This document shows positions 31,899 to 39,863 of a stretch of DNA of 43,760 bases, piece by piece (the first letter of the stretch is position 1; every line of letters starts with the position of its first letter). The stretch comes from a delta proteobacterium NaphS2 (GTDB lineage: Bacteria; Desulfobacterota; DSM-4660; Desulfatiglandales; Desulfatiglandaceae). The stretch lies in the NCBI GenBank assembly GCA_000179315.1, contig ADZZ01000716.1:1-43760 (forward strand), in the 5' to 3' direction. The notes below the pieces were generated by a model. That model searched no databases and had not been told where the DNA came from. It was given only the letters and a program-made list of their open reading frames with translations. The position numbers and the translations under genes are program-made.

Positions 31899-32900
31899 AT
31901 GGCAAGTGTGCTGAGAGGAAGAATTGTCGGGACCGGCTCGACCGCTCCGAAAAAAATATTGTCCAATGTGGAGCTTGAAGGCATTGTGGATACTAACAAC
32001 GAATGGATTGTGCGGCGAAGCGGTATCGAAGAGCGGCACATTTCTTCAAAAGAGCTTGATGAAACCACCACGGACCTTGCGACCCGGGCATCACAAAATG
32101 CGCTGGATATGGCGGGGGTCTCACCTTCAAAACTCGATATGATCGTGGCGGGAACGGTTACACCGGATCGACAGTTCCCCTCGGCCGCCTGCATGGTGCA
32201 GGAGAATTTGCAGGCGACAAATGCAGCGGCTTTCGACGTGTCGGCCGGATGCTCCGGATTTTTATATGCCCTTTCGGTGGCAAACAATGCCATCCAATGC
32301 GGTAATTGCAAGACGGCCCTGGTTATGGGTGTGGAACGGCTCTCTACCATCGTTAACTGGGAAGACCGTGGCACTTGCGTGCTTTTGGGCGATGGTGCGG
32401 GGGCCGTGGTGTTGACGGCGGAAAAAAGTGACAGCGGCATATTGTCCACCCATTTGAAGTCTGACGGCAGCCTTGGCAACCTTCTTTATTCATCGGAGGG
32501 AAAACTGAAATTGCCCGATATTTTGAGTTGCATCGAACAAAAATCCTTTCACCTGCGAATGGAAGGCAACCGCCTTTTTAAAAGGGCTATCAACTGCTTG
32601 ACCGACATTGCCAAGGAGGCCCTCGACCATAACGCCATCAAAGAAACCGATGTGGATCAAATGATTCCCCACCAAGCCAATCTTCGCATTATTCAGGCGA
32701 CGGCAAAGAATCTGAGAATTTCCATGGACAAGGTCTATACCAATATTCAGCGCTACGGGAACACGTCTTCAGCCTCCATTCCCATTGCAATGGATGAAGC
32801 CAACCGGGAGGGATTGCTGCGGGTCGGCGCCAATATTCTTCTGGTGAGTTTCGGGGCCGGACTGACCTGGGGATCGTCGCTGCTGAAGTGGGCGATTTGA
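31899..32900 (+). CDS. fabH: 3-oxoacyl-ACP synthase III-type ketosynthase
   Basis: A 333-aa thiolase-fold ketosynthase that condenses an acyl-CoA with malonyl-ACP to start fatty acid synthesis. The catalytic triad is visible: Cys118 in DVSAGCSGFLYAL, His258 in PHQANLRI, and Asn288 in RYGNTSSASIP. IVRRSGIEERH near residue 37 and GDGAGAVVL near 164 are further FabH marks. No other fab genes are adjacent, so a stand-alone priming or secondary-metabolite role cannot be excluded. GGAAGG lies about 10 bases before the ATG. A Nudix gene starts 23 bp downstream. Confidence 0.92.
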   Translation: MASVLRGRIVGTGSTAPKKILSNVELEGIVDTNNEWIVRRSGIEERHISSKELDETTTDLATRASQNALDMAGVSPSKLDMIVAGTVTPDRQFPSAACMVQENLQATNAAAFDVSAGCSGFLYALSVANNAIQCGNCKTALVMGVERLSTIVNWEDRGTCVLLGDGAGAVVLTAEKSDSGILSTHLKSDGSLGNLLYSSEGKLKLPDILSCIEQKSFHLRMEGNRLFKRAINCLTDIAKEALDHNAIKETDVDQMIPHQANLRIIQATAKNLRISMDKVYTNIQRYGNTSSASIPIAMDEANREGLLRVGANILLVSFGAGLTWGSSLLKWAI

Positions 32901-32923
32901 GTTTCCATCTTCAGGAGTTCTCG

Positions 32924-33760
32924 ATGGAGAAGGAAGATCTACTTGAAGATGTGCCGCGGCTGGCGATGCATATTCAGGAAGTCCTTCAGGAAAGAAGCAT
33001 CGGAGAATCGCTCTTCCCCCAAGGGGTTTCCAATTCCAATGAGGCATCTGCAGTTCTTTTTCCGATCAGCTGGAAATGTCCCGATTCCGGGCAACCCATT
33101 GACCCCTGTATCGTATTGAACAAACGTTCGAAGCTGGTTAAACAGGCGGGAGATCTTTGTTTTCCGGGCGGGGCGATTTCCCTTGGTTTTGATTCAGAGC
33201 TGGCGCGGTTCATGCGGTTACCGTTTTTTCCCCTATACCGGTGGCCATACTGGCGTAAATGGCGGAAGGAGCGGCCCCGACAGGCCCGGCGTCTGTCCCT
33301 CCTTTTTGCCACCAGCATCCGGGAAAGCTTTGAAGAAATGATGTTAAATCCCTTCGGTGTGAACTTCCTCGGACCCTTGCCGTCCTATCGTCTGGAGACG
33401 TTTCCGCGTGAAATCTTCCCCTTTGTGGGCTGGATTCGCAGCCAGACGCGTTTCTTCATCAATCGGGAAGTTGAAAAAATTGTCCACATTCCTTTGCGGG
33501 AATTTCTGAACGAGGACAATTACGCACTTTACAAGATATTTTTTAATGTGCCGAAAGAATCGGTAGATGGTGGAACATATCAAACTTTCCCTTGTTTTCT
33601 TCACCATACCGAGACGGGTACGGATGTGTTGTGGGGCGCCACCTACCGGATTATCATGGGTTTTCTGGATCTGATATTCGGTTTTAAGGCGCCCCAAATG
33701 GAACGGCTCAAGGCGGTCAACGGGGTTATCGATGAAACCTATTACGGAAATAACGCCTGA
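32924..33760 (+). CDS. Nudix hydrolase, CoA-pyrophosphatase-like
   Basis: A 278-aa Nudix-fold protein. The LNKRSKLVKQAGDLCFPGG block resembles the CoA-pyrophosphatase signature, and the Nudix helix ATSIRESFEEMMLNP is displaced by about 55 residues carrying a basic PYWRKWRKERPRQARR insertion. REXXEE is kept, but the following Gly is replaced by Met, so activity is uncertain. GGAG six bases before ATG 32924 supports the start; a GTG at 32888 overlaps fabH. It is likely co-transcribed with fabH and possibly turns over acyl-CoA (inference). Confidence 0.7.
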   Translation: MEKEDLLEDVPRLAMHIQEVLQERSIGESLFPQGVSNSNEASAVLFPISWKCPDSGQPIDPCIVLNKRSKLVKQAGDLCFPGGAISLGFDSELARFMRLPFFPLYRWPYWRKWRKERPRQARRLSLLFATSIRESFEEMMLNPFGVNFLGPLPSYRLETFPREIFPFVGWIRSQTRFFINREVEKIVHIPLREFLNEDNYALYKIFFNVPKESVDGGTYQTFPCFLHHTETGTDVLWGATYRIIMGFLDLIFGFKAPQMERLKAVNGVIDETYYGNNA

Positions 33761-33767
33761 ACGAGAT

Positions 33768-35339
33768 CTAGGCTCTGATTTCAACTGCCCCTTCGAGTGT
33801 TTTTTTGACCTGGCCGATGGGCACTTCCTCTCGGTGAAAGATACCGGCTGCCAGCGCAGATTCGGCATCGGTTTTGTTGAACACTTCCAGAAAGTGCTCT
33901 GCGCAACCGGCGCCGCTGGAGGCAATCACGGGAACGGAAACCGCTTTTTTCACCGCATTGATGAGTTCCAAATCAAACCCCTGATTGGTGCCGTCCCGGT
34001 CGATGCAGTTCAGCAGAATTTCACCGGCTCCCAGCTTTTCGCAAACCTGTGCGAAAGTGATTGCATCAAGATCCCGGCCCTCCCGGCCTCCCTTGATGGT
34101 ACACTGGTACCAGCAGTAGGACTCACCATTGGGCCCGGGAAATTCCGTTTTGATGACCCGGTGTTTGACGTCTTCAGGCTCTTTCACATAAACCCGCCTC
34201 GGATCAACGGAAATGACCACGGCCTGGTTTCCGTAGACGCGGGCGATTTTCTCGATGGCGCTCCGGCCGCTTTTCGCACCGGTTTTTAGATATTCCTCAA
34301 CGACCCGTACGGCATCACTGCCGATGGATACTTTGTCGGCCCCGGATCTGAAATATTTGGCAGCCACCTCCAGGGCGGTGTAGGTCTTGCCGTCCTTGTC
34401 CGTGTAATCCCGAATACCGCCACCGATGGTGAGGGGAACAAAGACATTTACGGAAGTCTGCCGCAGCACCTCCAGCATGGGCATATCTTCCAGGGGAAAA
34501 TCCCTGAATCCGGTGATGTTGAGAAAAGTGATTTCATCTGCACCTTCTTCGTAGTACCTTCGGGCCAGATCCACCGGTTTGCCCAGATTTCGAACATCCC
34601 CTTTTTCTCTGACATCGTACTGGTCCCCCTTGGTTACCACCAGATCCCCCGAGTCATTGGTGCGAACGTCCAGGCAGGCAATGATGCGTTTGGCCAGGCG
34701 CGTATGGTTTGATAGCCTTGGCGGCAGGGTCGTTTTACCCGCTTTCTTGAGGAAGTTTTCCAGCAGGCGAAGCCCCGATACGCCACTCTTTTCAGGGTGA
34801 AATTGGGTGGCGACAACGTTTCCCTTCTGAATGGCACTGACAAATTCGTATCCATAATCGGTCGTGGTCAGCACGGTGTCATCCGCCTTCGGGGTTACGT
34901 GATAGGAATGGACAAAATAAAACTTTTCATTCCCTTCAAGACCTTCAAAAAGCCTGGACGGCTGTTTTATGTTCACGCCGTTCCAACCGATGTGAGGGAC
35001 CGAAAGATCAGTGGTAAAGCGTTGCACGCGCCCCTTAATGAAACCCAGACCCGGCATATCCGGCGCTTCTTCGCTTTTTTCAAAGAGAGCCTGAAGTCCC
35101 AGGCAGATCCCCAGAAAAGGACGGTCCGTGTTAAGGTAGCCCATCAGCGGTGCGACGAAATTTTTCTGGTGCAGGATTTCCATCATGTTGCCGAAAGCGC
35201 CCACACCGGGAAATACCAGTTTATCGGCGGAGAGGATATCCTGCTCCGTCTTAACAAGATGGACCTGTTCGCCGAGACTTTCAATGGCGTTGATGACGCT
35301 TCTGACATTTCCGGCGCCGTAATCGAGCAACGTGATCAT
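33768..35339 (-). CDS. hisHF: fused imidazole glycerol phosphate synthase HisH-HisF (HIS7 type)
   Basis: Bifunctional enzyme of histidine synthesis, 523 aa. Residues 1-200 are the glutamine amidotransferase HisH with DYGAGNVRSV, nucleophile Cys79 in FLGICLGLQ, and His181/Glu183 in QFHPEKSG. Residues from about 214 are the HisF cyclase barrel: LAKRIIACLDVRTND (Asp224), PLTIGGGIRDY, SVDPRRVYV and NCIDRDGTNQGFDLELI. The NGESYCWYQCTIKGGREGRDL insertion between barrel strands and the fusion itself are features of eukaryotic HIS7 and its plant homologues, while most bacteria have separate hisH and hisF. GGAAG seven bases upstream marks the start at 35339. No other his genes are nearby. Confidence 0.95.
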   Translation of the reverse strand: MITLLDYGAGNVRSVINAIESLGEQVHLVKTEQDILSADKLVFPGVGAFGNMMEILHQKNFVAPLMGYLNTDRPFLGICLGLQALFEKSEEAPDMPGLGFIKGRVQRFTTDLSVPHIGWNGVNIKQPSRLFEGLEGNEKFYFVHSYHVTPKADDTVLTTTDYGYEFVSAIQKGNVVATQFHPEKSGVSGLRLLENFLKKAGKTTLPPRLSNHTRLAKRIIACLDVRTNDSGDLVVTKGDQYDVREKGDVRNLGKPVDLARRYYEEGADEITFLNITGFRDFPLEDMPMLEVLRQTSVNVFVPLTIGGGIRDYTDKDGKTYTALEVAAKYFRSGADKVSIGSDAVRVVEEYLKTGAKSGRSAIEKIARVYGNQAVVISVDPRRVYVKEPEDVKHRVIKTEFPGPNGESYCWYQCTIKGGREGRDLDAITFAQVCEKLGAGEILLNCIDRDGTNQGFDLELINAVKKAVSVPVIASSGAGCAEHFLEVFNKTDAESALAAGIFHREEVPIGQVKKTLEGAVEIRA

Positions 35340-35423
35340 GGGTGCTTCCTTAATAAGGTCGTTTGCATTTTTCCTGCGGTTCCCTCCTAGAATTTGCAGG
35401 CTTGCTAATTTAAGAGGTTTTGG

Positions 35424-35452
35424 TTTATACAAAATGCAACGCGAATTGTAAA
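35424..35452 (-). promoter_or_regulatory. hisHF: hisHF promoter
   Basis: On the minus strand TTTACA (complement of 35447-35452), 17 bases, TATAAA (complement of 35424-35429) with a TG just before the -10. The leader is about 78 bases and contains a CCTGC/GCAGG dyad. Confidence 0.6.
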
Positions 35453-35515
35453 GTTCGGCCAACATTGAAAGAGTCTTTTTCTGCTGAAGCAGTTGATTGA
35501 AAGGAACGATTGCGT

Positions 35516-36286
35516 ATGCGGGTGACCAGTATTCAGATGGAAATTAAAGATGGGTCCAAAGAAGAAAATGTAGAAGCGGCACTGGATCTGCTGGAACAGG
35601 CGCCGCCCAGTGATCTGATACTGCTGCCGGAACTGTGGCCCTGCGGTTTTTTTTCGTTTCATCGATATGAAAGTGACAGCGAAACCATTCATGGTCCCAC
35701 CGTATCCGCTTTGAAGAAAAAAGTGAAGGCCATGGGGATTCATGTCCTGATAGGCAGTCTGGTCCTTCGAGAGGACAACCACTTGTTCAACGCGGCCATT
35801 CTTCTGGGACCTGATGGTGAGATGATGGCCAACTACCGGAAAATTCACCTTTTCGGGTACCAGTCGCAGGAGCGAAAAATCTTGAGTGCCGGCGAAGCGC
35901 CGGTGGTTGTGGATCTGCCCTGGGGCAGGGCCGGGATTACCACCTGCTACGATTTGCGTTTTCCGGAGTTGTATCGCCGTATGGTGGATCAGGGTGCTTC
36001 CATTTTTCTGATTGCCTCGGCCTGGCCAATGGCACGCCTCGATGCCTGGTGCCTATTTAACCGGGCCAGGGCGCACGAAAACCTTTCATTTCTAATTTCC
36101 TGCAATTGTGCCGGAAAAAGCGACGGCAAAGCGTTTGCCGGCCACAGCATGGTGGTTGACCCCGGTGGTGATGTGCTGGCGGAGGGCGGTGAAGCAGCCT
36201 GTTTTGTTTCAGCTGAAATTGATCCTGAGCGGATCCGGTTGGTGCGAGATGAATTTCCGGCGCTGAACGACCGGGTTTTGTTTTGA
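35516..36286 (+). CDS. carbon-nitrogen hydrolase (nitrilase superfamily, omega-amidase-like)
   Basis: A 256-aa amidase of the nitrilase superfamily. The Glu-Lys-Cys triad is present: Glu39 in LLPELW, Lys109 in YRKIHLFGY, and Cys144 in TTCYDLRFPEL. The pattern NYRKIHLF and CYDLRFPELYR is that of omega-amidase/Nit2-like branch members, which hydrolyse 2-oxo-acid amides or related amides. AAGGAACG precedes ATG 35516 by nine bases. It is the first gene of a plus-strand run, with moeA 21 bp downstream, and diverges from hisHF. Confidence 0.88.
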   Translation: MRVTSIQMEIKDGSKEENVEAALDLLEQAPPSDLILLPELWPCGFFSFHRYESDSETIHGPTVSALKKKVKAMGIHVLIGSLVLREDNHLFNAAILLGPDGEMMANYRKIHLFGYQSQERKILSAGEAPVVVDLPWGRAGITTCYDLRFPELYRRMVDQGASIFLIASAWPMARLDAWCLFNRARAHENLSFLISCNCAGKSDGKAFAGHSMVVDPGGDVLAEGGEAACFVSAEIDPERIRLVRDEFPALNDRVLF

Positions 36287-36307
36287 TAAGCAATTAAGGG
36301 AATTGAT

Positions 36308-37522
36308 ATGGCCAAAACCTATGACATCGGCTTAAAAGAGGCCCTTTCGCTTACTTTCGATGCCATCGGAACATTGAAGCCGGTGACAATGCCCGTTCAT
36401 GAGGTGTGCGGACATGTGGCCGCAGAGGATTTGAGGGCCGTGGTTGACTGTCCGTCGGCCACGTCTTCCCTGAGAGACGGGTATGCGGTGCTTTCATCCG
36501 ATATAGCCGATGCTTCCCGTGAACAGGGTATCTCTTTGAGGATTGCCGGATCGCTGGCAGCGGGCGATCCCACCGAAGAAACCGTGCGCGCAGGAGAAGC
36601 CGTTGAGGTGCTTACGGGCGCCGTGATTCCCAAAGGTGCTGATGCTGTCGTCTCCGTTGAATTTACCGAACGCCGGGGCGACAAGGTGGTCTGTTACCGG
36701 GATGCGCCGCCCGGATGTAATCTTCTCTTTCAGGGAAGTGATGTGCCGAAGAAGGGGCTCATAGCCAGTGAGGGCAAGGTTTTGACGCCGGCGCTGACCG
36801 GTTTTATGGCAGCCGGCGGTCTGGATCGGCTGAAGGTGTATCCAACGCCCCGGATTGCCGTTGTGGCCACCGGCGACGAGGTGATTGCCCCCGGCAGCCC
36901 TCTTCGGCCCGGACAATTGTACGCCAGCAACATCGTAACACTCTACGCGTGGTTGCGCCATTTCGGAATGCCCGGGGAAACCGCCGTTGTTCGGGATCGT
37001 CCCGATGCGCTTAAAAAGACCTTTCAGAAACTCCTTTCAGAAAATGATGCGTTACTGACAAGCGGCGGCGCCTGGAAAAGTGAGAGGGACATGACAACGC
37101 GAATTCTGGATGAAATGGGTTGGGAGATGCTGTTTCACCGGGTTCGGATCGGTCCGGGCAAAGCGGTGGCCCTGGGAATTCTGGATCACAAACCGGTTTT
37201 CTGTTTACCCGGAGGCCCCCCGTCCAACGAGATGGCATTCCTCCAGATTGCGTTACCCGGTCTCCTCAAAATGGCGGGAAAGCCGACTTCGCCCTTTAGA
37301 CGTAAAAATGTCCGATTGGCGGAAGCGCTGCACGGGGACATTACATGGACACAGTTCTTTCAGGCATCCCTGGAAAAAAGAGAAGGGGAGTGGTGGGCCG
37401 TTCCGCTCCGCATGAAAAGCCGAATTCAGTCCCAGGCCCAGGCGCAGGCCCTGATAGGGATTCCGGAAGGGGTGCAACGCCTGGCTCCGGGCAGTACCAT
37501 TGAAGTGCAGGTGCTCTTCTAA
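36308..37522 (+). CDS. moeA: molybdopterin molybdenumtransferase MoeA-like
   Basis: A 404-aa member of the MoeA family, which inserts molybdate or tungstate into adenylated molybdopterin. It shows the domain order N-terminal LREDGYA-like segment (SSLRDGYAVLSSD), GDPTEETVRAGEAVEVLTGAVIPKGADAVV, domain III with VVATGDEVIAPGSPLRPGQLYASN, the IGPGKAVALGIL lysine motif and FCLPGGPPSNEMAF, and a beta C-terminal domain. The usual SGGVSxGxxD motif reads SGGAWKSERD, so the molybdate-binding loop is altered. This may be a specialised paralogue. It lies in the run leading to hgcAB. Confidence 0.87.
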   Translation: MAKTYDIGLKEALSLTFDAIGTLKPVTMPVHEVCGHVAAEDLRAVVDCPSATSSLRDGYAVLSSDIADASREQGISLRIAGSLAAGDPTEETVRAGEAVEVLTGAVIPKGADAVVSVEFTERRGDKVVCYRDAPPGCNLLFQGSDVPKKGLIASEGKVLTPALTGFMAAGGLDRLKVYPTPRIAVVATGDEVIAPGSPLRPGQLYASNIVTLYAWLRHFGMPGETAVVRDRPDALKKTFQKLLSENDALLTSGGAWKSERDMTTRILDEMGWEMLFHRVRIGPGKAVALGILDHKPVFCLPGGPPSNEMAFLQIALPGLLKMAGKPTSPFRRKNVRLAEALHGDITWTQFFQASLEKREGEWWAVPLRMKSRIQSQAQAQALIGIPEGVQRLAPGSTIEVQVLF

Positions 37523-37560
37523 CGTGGCAGCAAATAGGGTGGCATGAGGATGCGTACACC

Positions 37561-38601
37561 GTGAAAACAGAAGAAATGAAATCCACGCGTCTGAAAACAG
37601 GACTCACACAGGTCTACATAAACCCGCCGGGAAAAACCAATTTTGCACCATATGGACTCGCACTTCGCGCTTCAGGTTACGGGCTTCGGTCGTTGATTAC
37701 CCGTTTTAGGGCTCACGAGCTGGCGGATGGTGAGGCCGGTGCCATGGGATTTCTTGCGCCCAACCTTGATATTGATGCTTCGGCACTGAAATCCGGTTTG
37801 AACGATTCGGGCATGGTGAAATCGGCGGCTGAAGCGGCTTTTCAAAATGCCGCAAAGGCTGCTATAGCAGGCGCATATGATATCGTTGTACTGGATGGTG
37901 TTTTGGATCTGGTGATGCAAGACTCGATTTCTGTATCTGTAAGCGAAATCCTGATGCTGATGCGTGAAAAAGCAATGCATGTGGAATTGCTTTTGACAGG
38001 GTCCGACACAGCGGATGAAATCCTTGAAAAGGCCCATCTCATAACGGAAATGAAGGTGCACAGGGAAACACCCGGCGGCCACGGCAGCCGCGTCGAAGTG
38101 GTCACGGGCAGCGGTAAGGGCAAGACCACCTATTGTCTCGGAAAGGCACTGCTTATGAGCGGTATGGGGGTGCCTTCCTTTATGCTCCAGCTTATCAAGA
38201 GCCCCAGGCTTTACGGCGAGGTTATGGCTTCACAAAACCTACCCGGTATGCAAATTCAATCCATGGGAAAAGGACTGGTGGGCAAACGAGATCCTGAAGT
38301 GAACACGGACCATAAAAAGGCGGCCAGAGAAGCCTGGCGGAATGCGAAGGAAGTCGTCATGTCCCGCCGTTACGGACTGGTGGTGCTGGATGAGATCAAT
38401 ATTGCCGTCAATTACGGTTTCATTGGTCCGGAGGAGGTGCTGGGCCTGATTGCGGGAATTCCAAACGAACTCCGCCTGATGCTGAGCGGGCGCTACGCCC
38501 ACTCGGAAATAGTGGATGCCGCCACATTGGCTGTGGAAATGAAGATGATCAAGCACCCCTATGAAATTGGTGTTAAAGCCAGAAAAGGGATTGAATATTG
38601 A
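37561..38601 (+). CDS. cob(I)alamin adenosyltransferase (CobA/CobO type), internally duplicated
   Basis: A 346-aa protein, twice the length of a typical CobA/CobO. The C-terminal half (about 175-346) is a complete P-loop ATP:corrinoid adenosyltransferase: VTGSGKGKTTYCLGKAL (181-197), YGLVVLDEINIAVNYG (walker B, 271-286), then LRLMLSGRYAHSEIVDAA. The N-terminal half repeats the same plan (YINPPGKTNFAPYGLALRAS, YDIVVLDGVLDLVMQ, VELLLTGSDTADEILEKA) but has lost the Gly-rich P-loop, so it is probably a catalytically dead, structural copy. Starts with GTG at 37561 (GAGGA 11 bases upstream); an ATG 15 bases later is the alternative. It is 44 bp upstream of the hgcA start, so a corrinoid-handling enzyme sits next to a corrinoid protein. 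Confidence 0.85.
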   Translation: MKTEEMKSTRLKTGLTQVYINPPGKTNFAPYGLALRASGYGLRSLITRFRAHELADGEAGAMGFLAPNLDIDASALKSGLNDSGMVKSAAEAAFQNAAKAAIAGAYDIVVLDGVLDLVMQDSISVSVSEILMLMREKAMHVELLLTGSDTADEILEKAHLITEMKVHRETPGGHGSRVEVVTGSGKGKTTYCLGKALLMSGMGVPSFMLQLIKSPRLYGEVMASQNLPGMQIQSMGKGLVGKRDPEVNTDHKKAAREAWRNAKEVVMSRRYGLVVLDEINIAVNYGFIGPEEVLGLIAGIPNELRLMLSGRYAHSEIVDAATLAVEMKMIKHPYEIGVKARKGIEY

Positions 38602-38645
38602 TTGATTCATGGCATTTTAGGACCTGAACCAGGAGAAGGACACCA

Positions 38646-38673
38646 TTGGACAATCTTGTACCATTAAAAATAA
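38646..38673 (+). pseudogene. hgcA: 5' end of hgcA, severed by the IS element
   Basis: AGGAGAAGGA (38631-38640) precedes TTG 38646 by five bases, an excellent ribosome binding site. The codons to 38673 read in frame with those after the second target duplication at 39794. This reconstructs a leader of 22 residues (LKIIDPQAGQPSSKAC at its end), then TGA, then the HgcA body. Confidence 0.7.
38666..38673. repeat. left target site duplication of IS1595 element
   Basis: AAAAATAA at 38666-38673 is repeated exactly at 39786-39793 on the other side of the element. Eight bases is the length expected for the IS1595 family. Confidence 0.93.
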
Positions 38674-39785
38674 GGCTCATACGACGTTTCCGCGTGCTCA
38701 TGCGTGGGCTGCAAAAAGGACATTGATCAATGACGGCAGCAATGCTTTTCCTCTCCGGCGTACGTTATGGACAAACTCAAAAAAACTCAGATAAAGTGGT
38801 AAGTTTTCTTGAGACACGCCGCGATGTGGTCGCAGCCAAGATCGTAGAAGCGACCAAAAGCCCTCAATTGTATTGACATGAACTTCACAGAAGCCATCGC
38901 CGTCTTCATCTCTGGCATATTCTCCCTTACCATGACAAACAGTCTTATGGGTATAGCCCCAGTCAGTGAGATGATTGTAAATGCTGTACTCATCTGTATT
39001 CACCAAGGTTCCTGGTGTTATAACAGACCGCAAAATCGGTTCGATGGTTTTTTGTTTAACGTCTGGAAGCATAAAAATGGCGACATCCCCGGAACGTTCA
39101 ATGATTCCGAGGACAGGAGGCTTTTCTTTTTCAAGAGTTCCTCGGCCCGGAGCACCCTTGAGCGCTCTGCACCGTGGTGCTCGCCTTTTCTGACGAACTT
39201 TTTCCGGATGCCCTTTATGCCCTGCAATTACGTATACTTCGTCGCACTCTACTACCCCACTGACTTTACATCCCGGCTTCCTTGCAGCGATTTCGCTCCG
39301 AAGCAAAATAGTCATCCTATGGGCGACATCCGGATTAAGGTCCAGCTCCGCGGCGATTTGCCTGTTGGATAGGTTTAGTCCCATGAGGTATAACATGACG
39401 ATCCATACTCTGATGGGATGGTGTTTTCTTGCCAGAATGGTACCCGTAAAATCGTTGAAACGGCAACCGCAGTTATTGCATTTATAGTTCCGACAAAGCG
39501 GGGCATTACGTTTGTGACCGTTCTTTTTGACCCGGTTTGAGGTACATTTTGGACAACAAATACCACATGGCCACTTCTTTTCTCTGAAGAATTCGTAGCA
39601 CTTAGCGGGGTCGATGAGTTCAAGGATTCCAATCTCCGGATTTGTAGACGATTTTGTGGTCATGGCTATCTGCATATTTAAGTGGACAGAAAGCCATCTT
39701 ATTTATACCAAATCTGAAGAAATTCCCAGCGAAAATGACTTTTTCAATCAAATTATTTACAGCACGGGAAATCGTCGTATGAGCC
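38674..39785 (-). mobile_element. complete IS1595-family insertion sequence
   Basis: The element is 1,112 bp. Terminal inverted repeats at 38674-38698 and 39761-39785 both begin GGCTCATACGACG when read inward and agree to CGTGCT, with one inserted base and small differences between. It carries one transposase on the minus strand and has perfect 8-bp target duplications. Intact ends and identical duplications point to a fairly recent insertion, here into the 5' end of hgcA. Confidence 0.95.
38698..39675 (-). CDS. IS1595-family (ISXO2-like) transposase
   Basis: A 325-aa DDE-type transposase. Residues 41-69 are a zinc ribbon (CPKC, CNNC spacing) followed by NDFTGTILARKHHPIRVW. The ISXO2-like catalytic core has Asp145 in VVECDEVYV, Asp228 in VNTDEYSIY and Glu271 (or Asn268) in HVNTIEGFWSLLRSWLRPHRG, and the family C-terminus LPLYLSFFEFVHN. 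The stop codon overlaps the inner end of the left inverted repeat. Start is 39675 or the ATG at 39663; no clear ribosome binding site. No frameshift or missing catalytic residue is seen, so it should be active. Confidence 0.95.
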   Translation of the reverse strand: MQIAMTTKSSTNPEIGILELIDPAKCYEFFREKKWPCGICCPKCTSNRVKKNGHKRNAPLCRNYKCNNCGCRFNDFTGTILARKHHPIRVWIVMLYLMGLNLSNRQIAAELDLNPDVAHRMTILLRSEIAARKPGCKVSGVVECDEVYVIAGHKGHPEKVRQKRRAPRCRALKGAPGRGTLEKEKPPVLGIIERSGDVAIFMLPDVKQKTIEPILRSVITPGTLVNTDEYSIYNHLTDWGYTHKTVCHGKGEYARDEDGDGFCEVHVNTIEGFWSLLRSWLRPHRGVSQENLPLYLSFFEFVHNVRRRGKALLPSLINVLFAAHA

Positions 39786-39793
39786 AAAAATAA
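39786..39793. repeat. right target site duplication of IS1595 element
   Basis: AAAAATAA, identical to 38666-38673. Removing 38674-39793 rejoins hgcA in frame. Confidence 0.93.
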
Positions 39794-39831
39794 TTGACCC
39801 GCAAGCCGGGCAACCGTCATCAAAGGCCTGC

Positions 39832-39863
39832 TGACCCAGCGGCAAAACGGCTCAGTTGAGCCG
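39832..39863 (+). promoter_or_regulatory. in-frame TGA followed by SECIS-like hairpin
   Basis: TGA at 39832-39834 directly follows TGC (Cys) in the restored hgcA frame. After 19 bases the palindrome CGGCTCAGTTGAGCCG (39848-39863) can form a 6-bp stem with an AGTT loop, G second in the loop, or 7 bp with a 2-base loop. Distance, stem length and loop G fit the general bacterial SECIS layout. A plain nonsense mutation with a chance palindrome remains possible. Confidence 0.35.

Noticed and set aside
39856-39858. TTG as the native hgcA start
   Set aside because: It has no ribosome binding site and lies in the hairpin loop, while TTG 38646 has a strong site and is in frame once the IS is removed. 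It is kept only as the formal start of the surviving body.
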